64,000 nucleotides of DNA from Cerrena zonata (taxonomy: Eukaryota; Basidiomycota; Agaricomycetes; Polyporales; Cerrenaceae): contig JASBNA010000009.1 of assembly GCA_038087015.1 (NCBI GenBank), forward strand, positions 744,001-808,000. The letters are read 5' to 3'. The position numbers and the translations under genes are program-made. Shown piece by piece: positions 12,974 to 24,818 of the stretch. Within the stretch, counting starts at the first letter, position 1. Each line of letters begins with the position of its first letter. The notes under the pieces were generated by a model, which had not been told where the DNA came from, made no database searches, and saw only the letters and a program-made list of their open reading frames with translations.

Positions 12974-15022
12974 CTACGCAGTAGTCGGAGGTTTCTCTTT
13001 TCTGTGCGACGAGTCGTCATCGTCGATCGTCGTAGTATGTAGCTCCCAGCGCGAGTCATCACTCATATCGACGGGATGAGAGCTGATGTGATCCGTAATT
13101 TGTGTCTTCTCTCGATAAATCTCGATTGGTCGCTGGAAAACAAGGCAAATCAGACATAGGTTTTCTTGTAACAGAACTCTAGTGCGCTACCTGTGTCGAC
13201 GACGCTTGTATTCTAGAAAGCTCAATAGGACTCGATTTGCTTCCTACAGCCGTATTGTGAGTGTGCATATCTCGGAGGAACCGTCTCGCATTGAGTCTGT
13301 CAATTTGTTAGTACTGGGCTATCGTGGAGTCTTGATTGAAAACTCACGATCCGAGTAACGAGTTTGCGTAAACTGGATAATAGTTGAGTACGATATAAAA
13401 GAGCATAAGATAAAATGACTCACTTTTCCCAACGGCAATCACTAGACCGACGAAGAGGAGACTCTCTTGAACCTTCGCATACTAGATGGAGGAAATTAGC
13501 ACACTCATCGTACGTAGTGTTCGATTCTTGCACGCACAGTGATGGTAATGGTCAACGATACAATCCTATGAGACCGAGCTTGAGCCTGAGCGCGGTACCA
13601 AACTGGAGAAAAACAAACTTACATCATAATGGCACCCGAGTTAACAGCATAACCCATGAGCCATCTAACAATACCGTCGGTCCTACAAACACAGCTTCAG
13701 TTCCAGGAACCAGAGATGTTGAGATGTTGTATACGTACCTATCCTGACCCGACTGTCGACGAGAGAGGAAATAAATTAAACTAATGGCGATCATGCCGTC
13801 AATAACGGCTGATAGCACGTTAGCAGTTTCTACTGCAATCTGTATTGTGTACGTTAGTCAAGTCCGCAGTGAATATGAGTTAGCGCAAAAGAAATACAAA
13901 TACGCACATTAGGGCCTCGATTAGCTCGAAGATCTGCCCAGACACCGGTAGTGAGGCTAAGATTCACTTCATCAAAAGATAATTTTTGTAAGTCATGAGG
14001 CTGTCACTCACGCTAAGACACCCGCAGCTGACGAAGTGGTAGCATTTAGTCTTCATTTCCTTGTCATATAGCTGATTACTTACCAGTATGGCATCCTGTA
14101 CAGTCGATCATGAGAATAGAGACGAAACTCAGTGAAAGAAACACATACCAATGCGACCAGCAAGCAAGATGGACTGAAAATCCCGAGGTCAACCAAAGTC
14201 AGACACAAGGTTACAAACATGAACGTACCGGAGTGACCGTCAGGATATATGAATGGTTGCTCACTTCAATAACACAGAGATGAAATCAGTACGGGCCCCG
14301 GACGTGCAACTCGGTTGGATGGACTTACATATCCAGAGGCGACGGATAAAGAAACTAGAAGAAATGCGAAGAAACGCGTTAGACTACGCATTGCAAAGTC
14401 AAATCCGAGTCGGGCCGCTTACATGTCCACCATAGCGACTATCATGTTCTACACCACAAGTTAGTCGATAAACAAACTATCTTCATGCTTATGAACGCAC
14501 CTCAATGAAAACCGCTGCCTTTGAGAAAGAATCAGTGCTAGAATCTTGAGAAAAATGGCTCGATACTCACCCCAAAACTCCTGTAGATCAGGGTCCCAGT
14601 CAATCAGAACGTCGAAAGAGGCTCGAAATCAACGATAGACCGTACCAGTCAACAAGTCCCACCATATCCAGACGACCGAATGAGAGGACCACCGTGTAGT
14701 ATAGAAGACGCATAGAAAATGCGCTATGTAGAGTCTCAAGCAAACTAAAATACGGTTAGTACATGTTTAGGACCGAAATAACGTGGCGCGTACGAGATAG
14801 TCATAACCCAAACCTTGATCCAAAGGGGATCCTCTTTGCTGTTAAGCATATAAACATAGGTCTGCGTCACAGTGATTCCATAGAATCTAAGAACAAAGAG
14901 GTGAACTTGAATAAGATCAGCAGAGAAGATGCGGGAGGCTCGTACATGAAAGCAAAGCAAAAAAGGATAACTTGGCCTCCCAACAGCTCAACAGCTTGAG
15001 CCTGTAGAGCATTGGGTTCCAT
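12974..15022 (-). CDS. DUF6534-type multi-pass membrane protein (paralog B)
   Basis: Same family as paralogs A, C and D and closest to D by eye. Exon 1 reads MEPNALQAQAVELLGGQVI and is followed by FYGITVTQTYVYMLNSKEDP. Next come LLETLHSAFSMRLLYYTVV and the DW end of helix 2. The conserved micro-exons are at 14571-14580 (10 nt), 14501-14518 (18 nt, AAVFIE) and 14423-14448 (26 nt). The central exon reads ETANVLSAVIDGMIAISL then FLSRRQSGQDR. The C-terminal tail contains RPIEIYREKTQITD, WELHTTTIDDDDSSHRK and ends PPTTA with the stop at 12974. D has the matching RPIQIYRDKTQITD. I chose the ATG at 15022 over an upstream in-frame one because A, C and D also start just before the LLGG segment. Function unknown; receptor-like by topology only. 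Confidence 0.85.
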
Positions 15023-15591
15023 GTTGAGGTCTAGACTGTATGTGCTGGAGCCCGGAGGAACGTCTCGTATGGGGCGCGCACCTGGACTTTTGAAAGGGGC
15101 CAAGGAGGATGTCACCGTATGTCGGATACGCGTCCCGTTATATACCAGAAGCTGTTCATGCCCCACCTATTTTTGCGTTCCTAAACGAAGTATCGAGATC
15201 TGTCAGACGTTTTGCATCGGTGGAATCCTGCTCAACTTCCAGAACGCATACGGCAGCCTGAGTAGGCGACCACTGATGATGATGTTCATCATTCTCGGAA
15301 GAACCATATAAGAAGTTAAAACCTGTCGGCTATGATGGAATACAAACTGAATAACCAATTCTATGTCATGATCCAGGCGATACGGACCCCGGTGAAGAAT
15401 GGCAAATCACTGAAAGTCGTTATAAGCCAGTATCTTCTTCTACCTACTTGGATAAAGTCAGTATGTAGATCTTCTGATTCTTCACAAAGAAATTCCTGCC
15501 GTCTTGGACACCGCCTCTAAGCCCGGTCACAAGTCTCAATTACATGATGCTGGATGCTCCTAGTTACTGTATAAGTATGCTTCCAAGGCGT

Positions 15592-17330
15592 TCAGGGTTG
15601 AAACCTCGTGGGAAAGCTTTTGTGGTACAAGTTGTCTACTTCCTCAGCGGACCGAATGAGGCACCATCCTTCAATCACGAAGCCAGCCTGAAGGCCAAGT
15701 ATTATGAGATAACGTCTAGGGTCACGACAATGGAGGAATTTCGGGCTCAACTAATTATTTGATCATCTGTCACACTTACCAGCGATGAACAACTGCAGCT
15801 TCTTGAAGTGATAGACAGGTCGTATACCGCTGAATTGATATGCATCATCACTTGACTAGCTCCTCGAAGATGTTTCGCCATACCATCTCGCATGTACACT
15901 GAATCCAATTACGGGGATCATTGCACGGAACATACCGATGATCAATGCAATGCGAATGGAGTTAACCGTGGCGGCGAATAAAGTCTCGTCATAGACTCAT
16001 AGCGGAATATCGTACAAGAGTCGCGCCTAGATTGCAACGGGAGTGAACGGTTATTATTCTCATATAATAAACAATCAAACGTACTGACCACAATTACGGG
16101 ATAAGTGTTTCACTAGAGATCTCCAGAAGAGTAGGTTTCATAACTGGTATTGACTACATACTTTTTCTGTCCGTGCTTTCAGATTGCTCTGGTAGGGAGT
16201 CGTCCCGTCCTCGGATTTAGGGTCATCATACCTTACCATGACTTGCATCAATCCGACTACCGTGTGATCTGTGAAGCTGCCTGAACGCACAAGGGCATCA
16301 CCACAGTTACCGAGTAAACCAGTGTCAGATCTCCTTAATCTCGCCTATCGGCAGTCTTAGTGCATCCGCCTCCGAAAAGGAAGAGTTTGAAGTAACGCAA
16401 GTAGCCGAAAAGTGGTGTACCTATCGGTTGTGATCCAGGATAGCTACTATATCCCATACTCAGATCCCTAAGAAGAGTGGTTATGACTATATCAAAATAC
16501 ACCGGGATGTGAAGTAGGAAGCTCACCGATGGGATCCATTCTTAAGATGGAATGCGAAACTGAACACAGAAGTCAATGATGCTTCCGAATAATTGTCATG
16601 GCCTTACTCGTACCTATGGGCCCAATCGCTTCCCTGTGTTTAGACCACGTCGAGTAATAAAGGAGATCTTCGGTTACGGTTTGGCCAATTATAAATATAA
16701 ATACCAGTCAATGCGCATGCAATCGCCACATCGTATAAAAAGAAGCTTCGACAAGCGTCAGGCCGCCGTTCCGTATTTATCTGTTGCTTCGACGACCACT
16801 TGAACTAAACGATTCAGGTTGACTATAGAGACAATGAAATCAACAATGTACAACATACCTCAGACATAGCGGGCTCAGATCGCGTGTTCTGGGAAAAGTG
16901 TCTGTTAAAATTAGAGTGGAAGATACTAAAAGTAGGGAGGGGCTGACAGAAATGTCAACCTACAAACTTCGATATCAGAAACTATCCTTTCTACCCATAT
17001 TTCCAGGATTCCATATAACCATCTGTACGTCAGGCACATATCAAACCTTACCATACACAATGACTTTCCCATGTAGCCCTGCCATGCACAAGACAACTCA
17101 CCGTGTCGAATTCCATTCGGTCGCTAAAGATGACGGACATCTCCGACATAATCGGGAAGTTCGAACAGGGCGGCGTAATTTGGACGGCTTTCAGTGCAGC
17201 ATCGAATGGTAAGAATGTTGAATTCTGTTGAAATGGTGATTGTTGCTGTATCTTGTAAACGGGAGCGATTAGGGGAGGATACCCAGACTACGACAGCAGC
17301 CAAATGACCACACGACATGAGACATAGGAA
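15592..17330 (-). other. Unrecognised exon-like blocks, possible gene or remnant
   Basis: Several minus-strand stretches look coding and are flanked by plausible splice signals, but I could not chain them into one frame. From high to low coordinate they include FLPFDAALKAVQITPP (about 17200), NLNRLVQVVVEATDKYG (about 16800), VTEDLLYYSTWSKHREAIG (about 16660), LVRSGSFTDHTVVGLMQVM (about 16270), YDETLFAATVNSIRIALII (about 15970), FSGIRPVYHFKKLQLF (about 15800) and RRYLIILGLQAGFVIEGW (about 15700), the last reaching a stop at 15592. At least two joins run into stop codons, so this may be a degraded gene. I do not recognise the family. Confidence 0.35.
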
Positions 17331-20300
17331 TCGGTGGGATACAGAAGGGCACCACAAGTTTAGAGTTGTTGAACTTTATTCCTAGTTGTTCACGCTGTCG
17401 CTCGGGCTCATTATCTTCAGACTGGAACGTCTACTGTTATCAGTGCGAGACCGACGGTCAATTCAATGCTGATTAATATGAATTGAGTACTAGTGCTAGG
17501 CATTTGAATGATACACTGAACCTGACGGTTGCACGATAAATTTGAATGCATACTTATCACGCTTGACATAAGAATAGCAATAGACCTACATGTAGAAAGG
17601 TTCAGTATTGCAGTCATCACAAGAGAATGAAGCTTTGTAATTACGAGCGACATACCTTACAGCGCTGCTTATCCTCTGTAAATAAATAAAGGGCACCACA
17701 AAAGTGCGTAGATGGAAAAAATTGAAACAGAGGCTATACTTCCCAGCCAGACGCTCAACACTTGCGAAAGACAGTCGAGCCAAGCTGATCCTTCCCCCGC
17801 TACGCAACCAGTCACCAGCACAAAGCCAGCAACACGACAATCCGCATGAGTTCTACCAGTCCCTGCTCCAATCGGCCACCCCTAGTGCTCAAGGCTTCGG
17901 GGCAGCCTCCACTTCAGTTAAACATCATCCGTCATCCTAGAGATCTGTACCACCCAAAGATGGCGAGAGGGCGCATATTCAATGACGGGGACATGTACCT
18001 CCTGAGCTTGGTGATATTCAAAAGTGTCCCAAATCCATTCTCTCACGACCCCTTCCCGAAGGAATAAAGTCATGTCTGTTTGTGCTCTTCGTCTCCGAAC
18101 GAATTCCGAGCCACATCAACTGTCTTTTTGTGCGTATACCACATTCGACACTCCTCAGTAACAAATCTCCATCGACGAGTACCCTCACCAACAAGCCTAC
18201 ACTTCACAATCACCGGTCCTCAACCGCTCAGTCAGGTTTCACATACGATGACATCCGACTCGACACAAACAAGACTCAACTCCCAACATTGACATCCACC
18301 CACGAGAACGAATCTCTGTTGGGACAACCCGTAGGCGACGCAACTGTGGATGTCGGTGAGGAGGAATCAAGATGAAATCAGAGTAGAGCAGGTCGCGGGA
18401 ACCATGACATGAGGGAAGATCAGCAAAAGCGGTACCAGCTTGACAGATCAACAGATAGTCGTGACAGAGAATTACAAGGGAAGCTTTTCCAGCCGAAGTG
18501 TGGCAAAGAAGAGCAGAAATGCAAGCCACGGAATAAGCTCAAGGAAACGCGTCTTCGCGCAACAAAGTAACGAGCATGGCGAGATTCATCTTCGAGATAT
18601 CGCAAGGATCCAGGTTGACACAGATACTAGCCCGACGCGTCACGAACGCTCAACAAATCAGAAGTCAAGGCGAGCCTTGACAGAAGTGGGGACCGATCTA
18701 CTACCGCGCGGCGGGTTGAGTAGCCCGCCTTCTTGTAGTGGAAGGACGAGAGTTGGGGGTTGTCGATTGTCCTAGCTGAAAATGACCTCTGGGCCGAGCA
18801 AACCGAAACATTTCGTTAGATACCAGAAAACACACCTTGCGTCCAGCCCTCCGTCGTCGCAAATCCAACAAGTAAATCCCCTTCATACACATCTTCCTGT
18901 ACGTTCCCTTTAATGCTCAAAGCCCGATACGTCATCCTGGAATCCAATAGTCCTTACCGGCCACGCAACCATGCTGATTTCGCTGCGCTCCCTACGCTTT
19001 CAGACTCCCATCTCCATCGCTTTTGCATCCCCCGGAATAAGGAGCGGCAAATACAAGTAGAGCAGTCTGCGGCAAGCGGAATCACGCGAAAACGTTGCCG
19101 GGGTTGAGCTAAATGGAACCTTTGAGCCCCATCCTAACGACAGGAAGGCCACCGCCCTCGAATGCGAGTCAGAGACTCGGGCTGCTCGTATTCTGTAAGG
19201 GGTACTTGCTTCTCCGTAGAGAACGGAACCGGAGCAAGAAGGAAATATTGAGAGCCTTGCCAGAGAGAGGTGTATGGATCTAGAAGCAAGTATCGAGCAA
19301 AGAGGGCAATGCAAGGCCAATGAGACCTCTGAAAGATCTGTTCGTAGCCAAGCTACCCACAAACTGGTGATACATGACGACTCAGACTGTGTGAAACTCG
19401 CTCGCTTCCCAGGAATACACCGTCAGTGTGCCGCGACGCTTCTCTGGTGCCGCTATCCAAACGTCGCTCGCTCGCTATTGCATTGGTTGCATGCTTTCCG
19501 GCGCTGTCTGCCCTATCCAATTTCACCAACATCAAGATCTTCGAAAGAAGTATCTTTCTGTGCGTATAATCTTGTGCCTCCCGGTGAGATAGGAGCGAGT
19601 CAAACATCACTAGCAGCAGCCTGTATGGGCACATAGGAATGCGAGCAACACATGTTCAGTACAGACAACACTTTCCGGAGATGCGATATTGATGCATCCA
19701 GGAAGGTCAACGCGAGTGAATACGTCTAAGAGTCGTCAGCTAACCAAGATCATGGCGTATACCATGCAAGATTACAAGCTCTACTAATCCACACCACCTG
19801 AATCACCGGAATGACTTCCAAGTAAGCAGCTATTGCCCAGGCCGCATTATCCTTTTGCAATGGCTCTCACATGCAGAGTGTGAATACAGAACAGCCCCGA
19901 AGACACTTAGGGTTAGATCACACTCTGGGTTAGAGTGGAGTGTGTTGGTTTAAAGTAGCCACCAGACGAAAGGCAAGACGCGTATCTGGGGTTCGAACAG
20001 GGGTCCTGGAGCGCAAAAGGACTTCAGAAGGGCGTCGAGAGGGGGATTACTGCTGTTCACGGTTGTGAGGAGGTATACTGCTGAGTGTGCTGGCCGAGAT
20101 GATCGTTGAGTGCAAAGTCGTGTCTGAGCGCTTTTGACCCTATTTACGCGTCGCGTCGCGTCGATCAAGTCAGGTGTAGTTGTTCGCAGGATCACTTCTT
20201 ACTTTCAGCGTACAGAAGTATTACAGATACATCTCCACTCTTAAATTCACATTTATGCAGTCCTTACTCTACGATAGACGAGCTTTTCAGGACAAAATTA

Positions 20301-20682
20301 TGTACGATTCGTCCAGTACTCTACGGCGAACGACCCTCGTAATCCGTCATAGAGACTCTCGGACACGCACCCGTACCTTGCCTACTGAACAATAAACAGG
20401 GTAATATTAGAAGCCGCGAGTGACTTTGCTGTACAAATAAAAATAAAAATTCTCCAAGACAAAATATAGACACCTTCACTCTCATATGACCAATTCCTGA
20501 AAAATTGAATTCAAATGTTAGTTCACAGCCTGAGCTGCGGCTACGTGGAGTATGCGTGTCATTGCGTGAGACTAGACAAGATCTGACATTCAAGCGGTCC
20601 AAAATTTGTAATAACATTCATTACTGCATTGAAAGTATCGGGAAGTAAAACGAAGTTTATATCGTGCCAGGTGGTTCATTAT
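17331..20682. other. Gene-poor stretch
   Basis: Only scattered short open frames on both strands, none with a recognisable domain. A small hairpin (CACACTC...GAGTGTG, 19919-19944) lies within it. It may contain decayed sequence, but I see no transposon ends. Confidence 0.4.
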
Positions 20683-22706
20683 TCAATCCTTTGTTTCGAC
20701 ATCCAACTGCAAATTGATCAGCTTGATCCCAATCGCATTACGGAACACTCACAATTTTCCCATTGGCTTCGTTAGATATAACCAAGGTTGAAGGATTGGT
20801 CTCTGCAGGAGCCTACGCAGATCGCGAAGCAATCAAGATCAGCCTCGAAATAGCAGACCGGCGTATCGATCCCTGACATACCGATTGAACAGTCCCCGGA
20901 CCATAGTCAGTCGCCGACCTAAAGTAGGGTAATTCGACGTCTGTCTTATCGATGCCACGATTCAGGTTCTGGCGCATCAGGTGTCGTGCATTGAGGCTGA
21001 ATGAACGTTACAGTGAGATCAGGTTGATGATCTGGGTCCATTGACTTACGTGCCGAGGAATGCGTTGGAATAAACTGGAAAACGCGGGAAGTGGGATGTA
21101 TTGAATAGATGAAAGGATCTCGGAAACTTACGTTTAGAGACTAGGGAGATCCATCCCAGGAACATCATGCTGCTGTGTGATAACTTGGCATACTGGCGTA
21201 AGTCAGTTTAACATTCACCGATGTACTCATAAAGTATAGTCAAACCTACCGTCACCGCGATAACTATCGCGACCAACCTGTTTACAGAAATAATTGGGTA
21301 AAGTATGGAGAAATGCAGGAGGAAGTGCTCACACGTTGAGAAGGTTTGTATTGACGCAGTATGCCATTAACCATCTAGTGACTCCAGCCGTTCTTGCGAG
21401 ATAGATCTGTCAATGCCCGAGGGGTGGTGTTCTACGTGTGTTACTTACTTCATGAGACCGCTATGACTACTCCAGAGGTAGTAAATCATGCCACAAGCAA
21501 TGAGTCCGTCGAGAGCTGCAGAAAGTGCGACAGAGACGAGGGCAATAATCTAGGACAAGAGATTATGTATGTTATTGAAGTTGGGATGATGGCATGAACA
21601 ATGAGCTTACGCTACTTGGTGAGTCTGGCTCGAAGCCATCCCAGACACCTAATTTGATCCTAAAGTTTAAATGTTGCGCATTCGATATAAAGTCTCAAAG
21701 ATAGGTTGGATGTTTAACGTACGAGAATACCGCCGTCGCTGTGCTAATATCAGTACGAGAAATACAAGAAAAAACAAAGATAATTCGAACCTATTACCGA
21801 GCCTAGTGCGTAAGATGAGAATTTTCTTAATGAACATATACACCGACTAGTACTGACTACTCACCGATGCGAAGGATAAGAATCAAAACCTGATACATCC
21901 CTAGTTAGTGGTATGGCTAGTAAATATATCATGACGGCTGTACTCACAAGTATACCGATAAGAGTAATTGACCGGCCGCTAACTATTAACAGAATTAGTC
22001 TAGCAACTTGATAATCTAGACAGGACTTACGATGCCAGATACGCCATACATAGAAACTAGTGCGGCTGAGATTACTGACGGACAGTATAAAGTACAGACT
22101 CACCTTTGGACGAAGAAAGCAAGTACATCCTGTGGAAAAGTAACTCAGCACGGGACTCTTAGTAGTCTGTGTTGGCACCAACCTCAGTGAAAAGCATAGC
22201 CTGGGATTGGTATGACTTAGTGCAATAGGAGATATCACAGTCGACAAGTACGTACGGGGACACTCCTGAAAATAAATTCCATTTAGTACAAATAACGGTG
22301 CACGGTATCGAAAACTCACCAATCTATAATGGAAACTGCAGGGAAGCTGCTCATGACATTGAGGGTGTAATAATAAAGCAGACGGAGTACAAAAGCGCTG
22401 TGAAGGGTCTCCGCAATGCTATCGGTGTATATCGTTAGCTTGATAACGAGAACCTTAGAAAGAATATGAACATACAAAACGATTGCGACAAGCAACTTGA
22501 GCCGGATTGTATCGTTCTTACTATTAAACATGAACACATAAGCTTGCGCTACTCCTATGCCGTATAATCTATCAGTGTGGCCATGAGCGGAAGACGTTTG
22601 TAGGTCGTAGTGGTGGGGCGTACGCAAATGAGATACAAATCAAGGCGAGCAGCCCACCAAGGAGCTGAAATGGGTCAATGGGAACTGAGGACGCGGGATC
22701 AGCCAT
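20683..22706 (-). CDS. DUF6534-type multi-pass membrane protein (paralog C)
   Basis: Start ATG at 22706 gives MADPASSVPIDPFQLLGG and a hydrophobic stretch. An intron follows, then LYGIGVAQAYVFMFNSKND and IRLKLLVAIV. Helix 2 reads IAETLHSAFVLRLLYYYT and ends SIIDW. The family's micro-exon run is present at 22256-22265 (10 nt), 22183-22200 (18 nt, AMLFTE) and 22104-22129 (26 nt). The last exons read LNARHLMRQNLNRGIDKTD, then APAETNPSTLVISNEANGKI, then LDVETKD with the stop at 20683. The acidic HTTT/DDD tail of A, B and D is missing. At least a dozen short introns are implied. The central exons (about 21200-22050) are split finely and I did not resolve each one. Confidence 0.8.
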
Positions 22707-24761
22707 AGTAGTACTTGTGGGGCATGCGACAGCAGGGTTCTACATGTTGGTCACTCCCTATGTTATACGCCTCAAGCAGGCGTCTGATGCACCGAGAACA
22801 ATCTGTTTGCTTACCGTGATAGGGTACATAGAATAGAACCTTGGAAGCAAACCCTGACATACCAAAAGGTATGGGTCAAAGCGGTATCCAGATAGGGGTG
22901 CGATGTGTATTCGAACCAGATGTAACGGGATGACGATACCGTTTGTAGAGCTGTTCGGTACATGCAGTTCGGTACAACTTGAGCAGTTCGCGTTCGAACA
23001 CAAAATGGAAACATAGAAACGACTTCAAATTCGCAAGTTATTGACAAAAAAGCATGGCGCTAGACGAAGACTTTCTTAATCATAGAAGTTCAGGGTATTC
23101 CATTCAGTCCATGACCTTTGCTCCCAGGCTTAGCGATTTCTATTGAGCTAGAACATGTGGAGTGACACACACGGGGACGTTCATTGCAGGGATTACAAGG
23201 TCCTATTGAGATGACGGTGAGTTTGTAGAATATCTTGAATCTCGGCACTCACATAATCACAACAACAAGGGATTAGAATCGTGTAACAGTCCTCTAGAGA
23301 AGTAGAAAGTGCCCCTGATTTCTGACATCGATGGAGGTTCACATGTTCACATGCAATTCGGAAGTCGAACGAAGGTCGCATGAGACTGGAGCACGATATG
23401 GTTTCCCGGGAAAGTGCTATCTTGTTGAGAACAAAACCGCATTACTGCTTCGATCTGGGACTCCACTAGTACATCCAGCTAGTGTTTAGTGTAAGCCTGA
23501 GTATTGCTTTTTTGAGAGGCATTCAACGAGTTGGTTATTAGTAGCCACGTGTGTCACGTCACACAAACTCGCTGTAGCTTGTCACACACCTTTTGATCGT
23601 CTAGTGACATCTACCATTCAAAGCACCTGTACCTGCAACGTAAACCTAACTCAAATTGTGGTATCGGCCGATATGTCAACGAAGGAGTAGATATTGGTAA
23701 GTGTTGTTAATGCTAAAATGACGTTACAATGCTGAGCATAGGAAGCAGGATGCCGTGTGCGTGTGTGCATGGTGTAGACAATATACATTATATGCATACG
23801 CTCCAAGAAAATTTTACGTGGACTTGATGTCTTTCTTACATAGAGCGCAAGTTCCTAACAGGCCGACCAAGAGATGGATTTGAGTTTCGCAGAGAGACCG
23901 GGTGACAGCATCAGGTGTGCTCCAATTGTATTTATGTCCCGGAAAGTTAATCTCGAGCCGAATCCACTAAAGTGTGCGTCAGTGGCTATTTAACGACTAA
24001 AAGGATGCCATAAATTGTTTCATGAAGAAAGTTCCGGGGTCGGGGACATGATGCAAGAACAGTACCTCTTTCGGTTCCTGCGCTGATTGCCACACAGTGC
24101 CACCTATTTCCAGGGACCAGATGGGACAATCCTGAACATCCCATGACCACGGGAGATGTTCATCTCGCGCTAGACATCTTCTCAAGCGGACTAAGAGTGA
24201 GCCCATGCACGCAAGGCAGCAGTCCACGTTTCCATTAATGTGGTGAGTGTCCTGAGGATTTTCCTGTCCGAATTTCTCAGAGACGGCAGATGTGAGTCGT
24301 GTTTACATGCAGATCAGAGTGTTCTAGGGAATTCGAAACGAGAACTGGTTGTGACGGGAACGACATTGGACTTGTCATGCCCGTGAGAGGGCTAGGGCTA
24401 GGGCAGACACCGCGTCTATAGCATCGGTTTGCCATTGGATGTAGTGTTTTGCACGTCGGCGAGTACTCTGGGTCACTCTGGCCCAGATGGCGTCGATGTG
24501 GTTAAGAACAGACAGTGATCTGCCTGTGGACGAGAGCACGTTTCCTCCGATCAGCAAGCTGATAACTTGGATTGGGAACGAGGTGTGTCACGGGTGTGAC
24601 GAGGGGATTGGATGAAGCGCTGGGCTGTGGTTGGCCGAGACACGGCTGGAGTCTGCATACACAAGCACTGGCACAAGCCAATTTGGTGCAGGGGTCAATG
24701 GCAGGTCGCTCCCTCGAGTGCTACTGGTGGGGTCTACATTTCCCGCAAGCTTCGAAAGAGC
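22707..24761. other. Intergenic, upstream of trehalose phosphorylase
   Basis: About 2 kb without a supportable gene. It separates two divergently transcribed genes, so it should hold both promoters. A short GGGCTA direct repeat lies near 24389. Confidence 0.45.
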
Positions 24762-24769
24762 TATATAAA
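24762..24769 (+). promoter_or_regulatory. TATA box of trehalose phosphorylase
   Basis: TATATAAA lies 57 bp before the ATG, followed by a C/T-rich leader (CTCCTTCCTCCTCTC) typical of highly expressed fungal genes. Confidence 0.6.
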
Positions 24770-24818
24770 CCACCTTATCTCCAAATCTACTGCTCCTTCC
24801 TCCTCTCTTCATCTCATC

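Noticed and set aside
19919..19944. Hairpin CACACTC...GAGTGTG as a structured RNA or terminator
   Set aside because: Short stem with no associated gene or conserved context; consistent with chance.
24389..24403. GGGCTAGGGCTAGGG, telomere-like repeat
   Set aside because: Only two units, not TTAGGG, and inside a promoter region.
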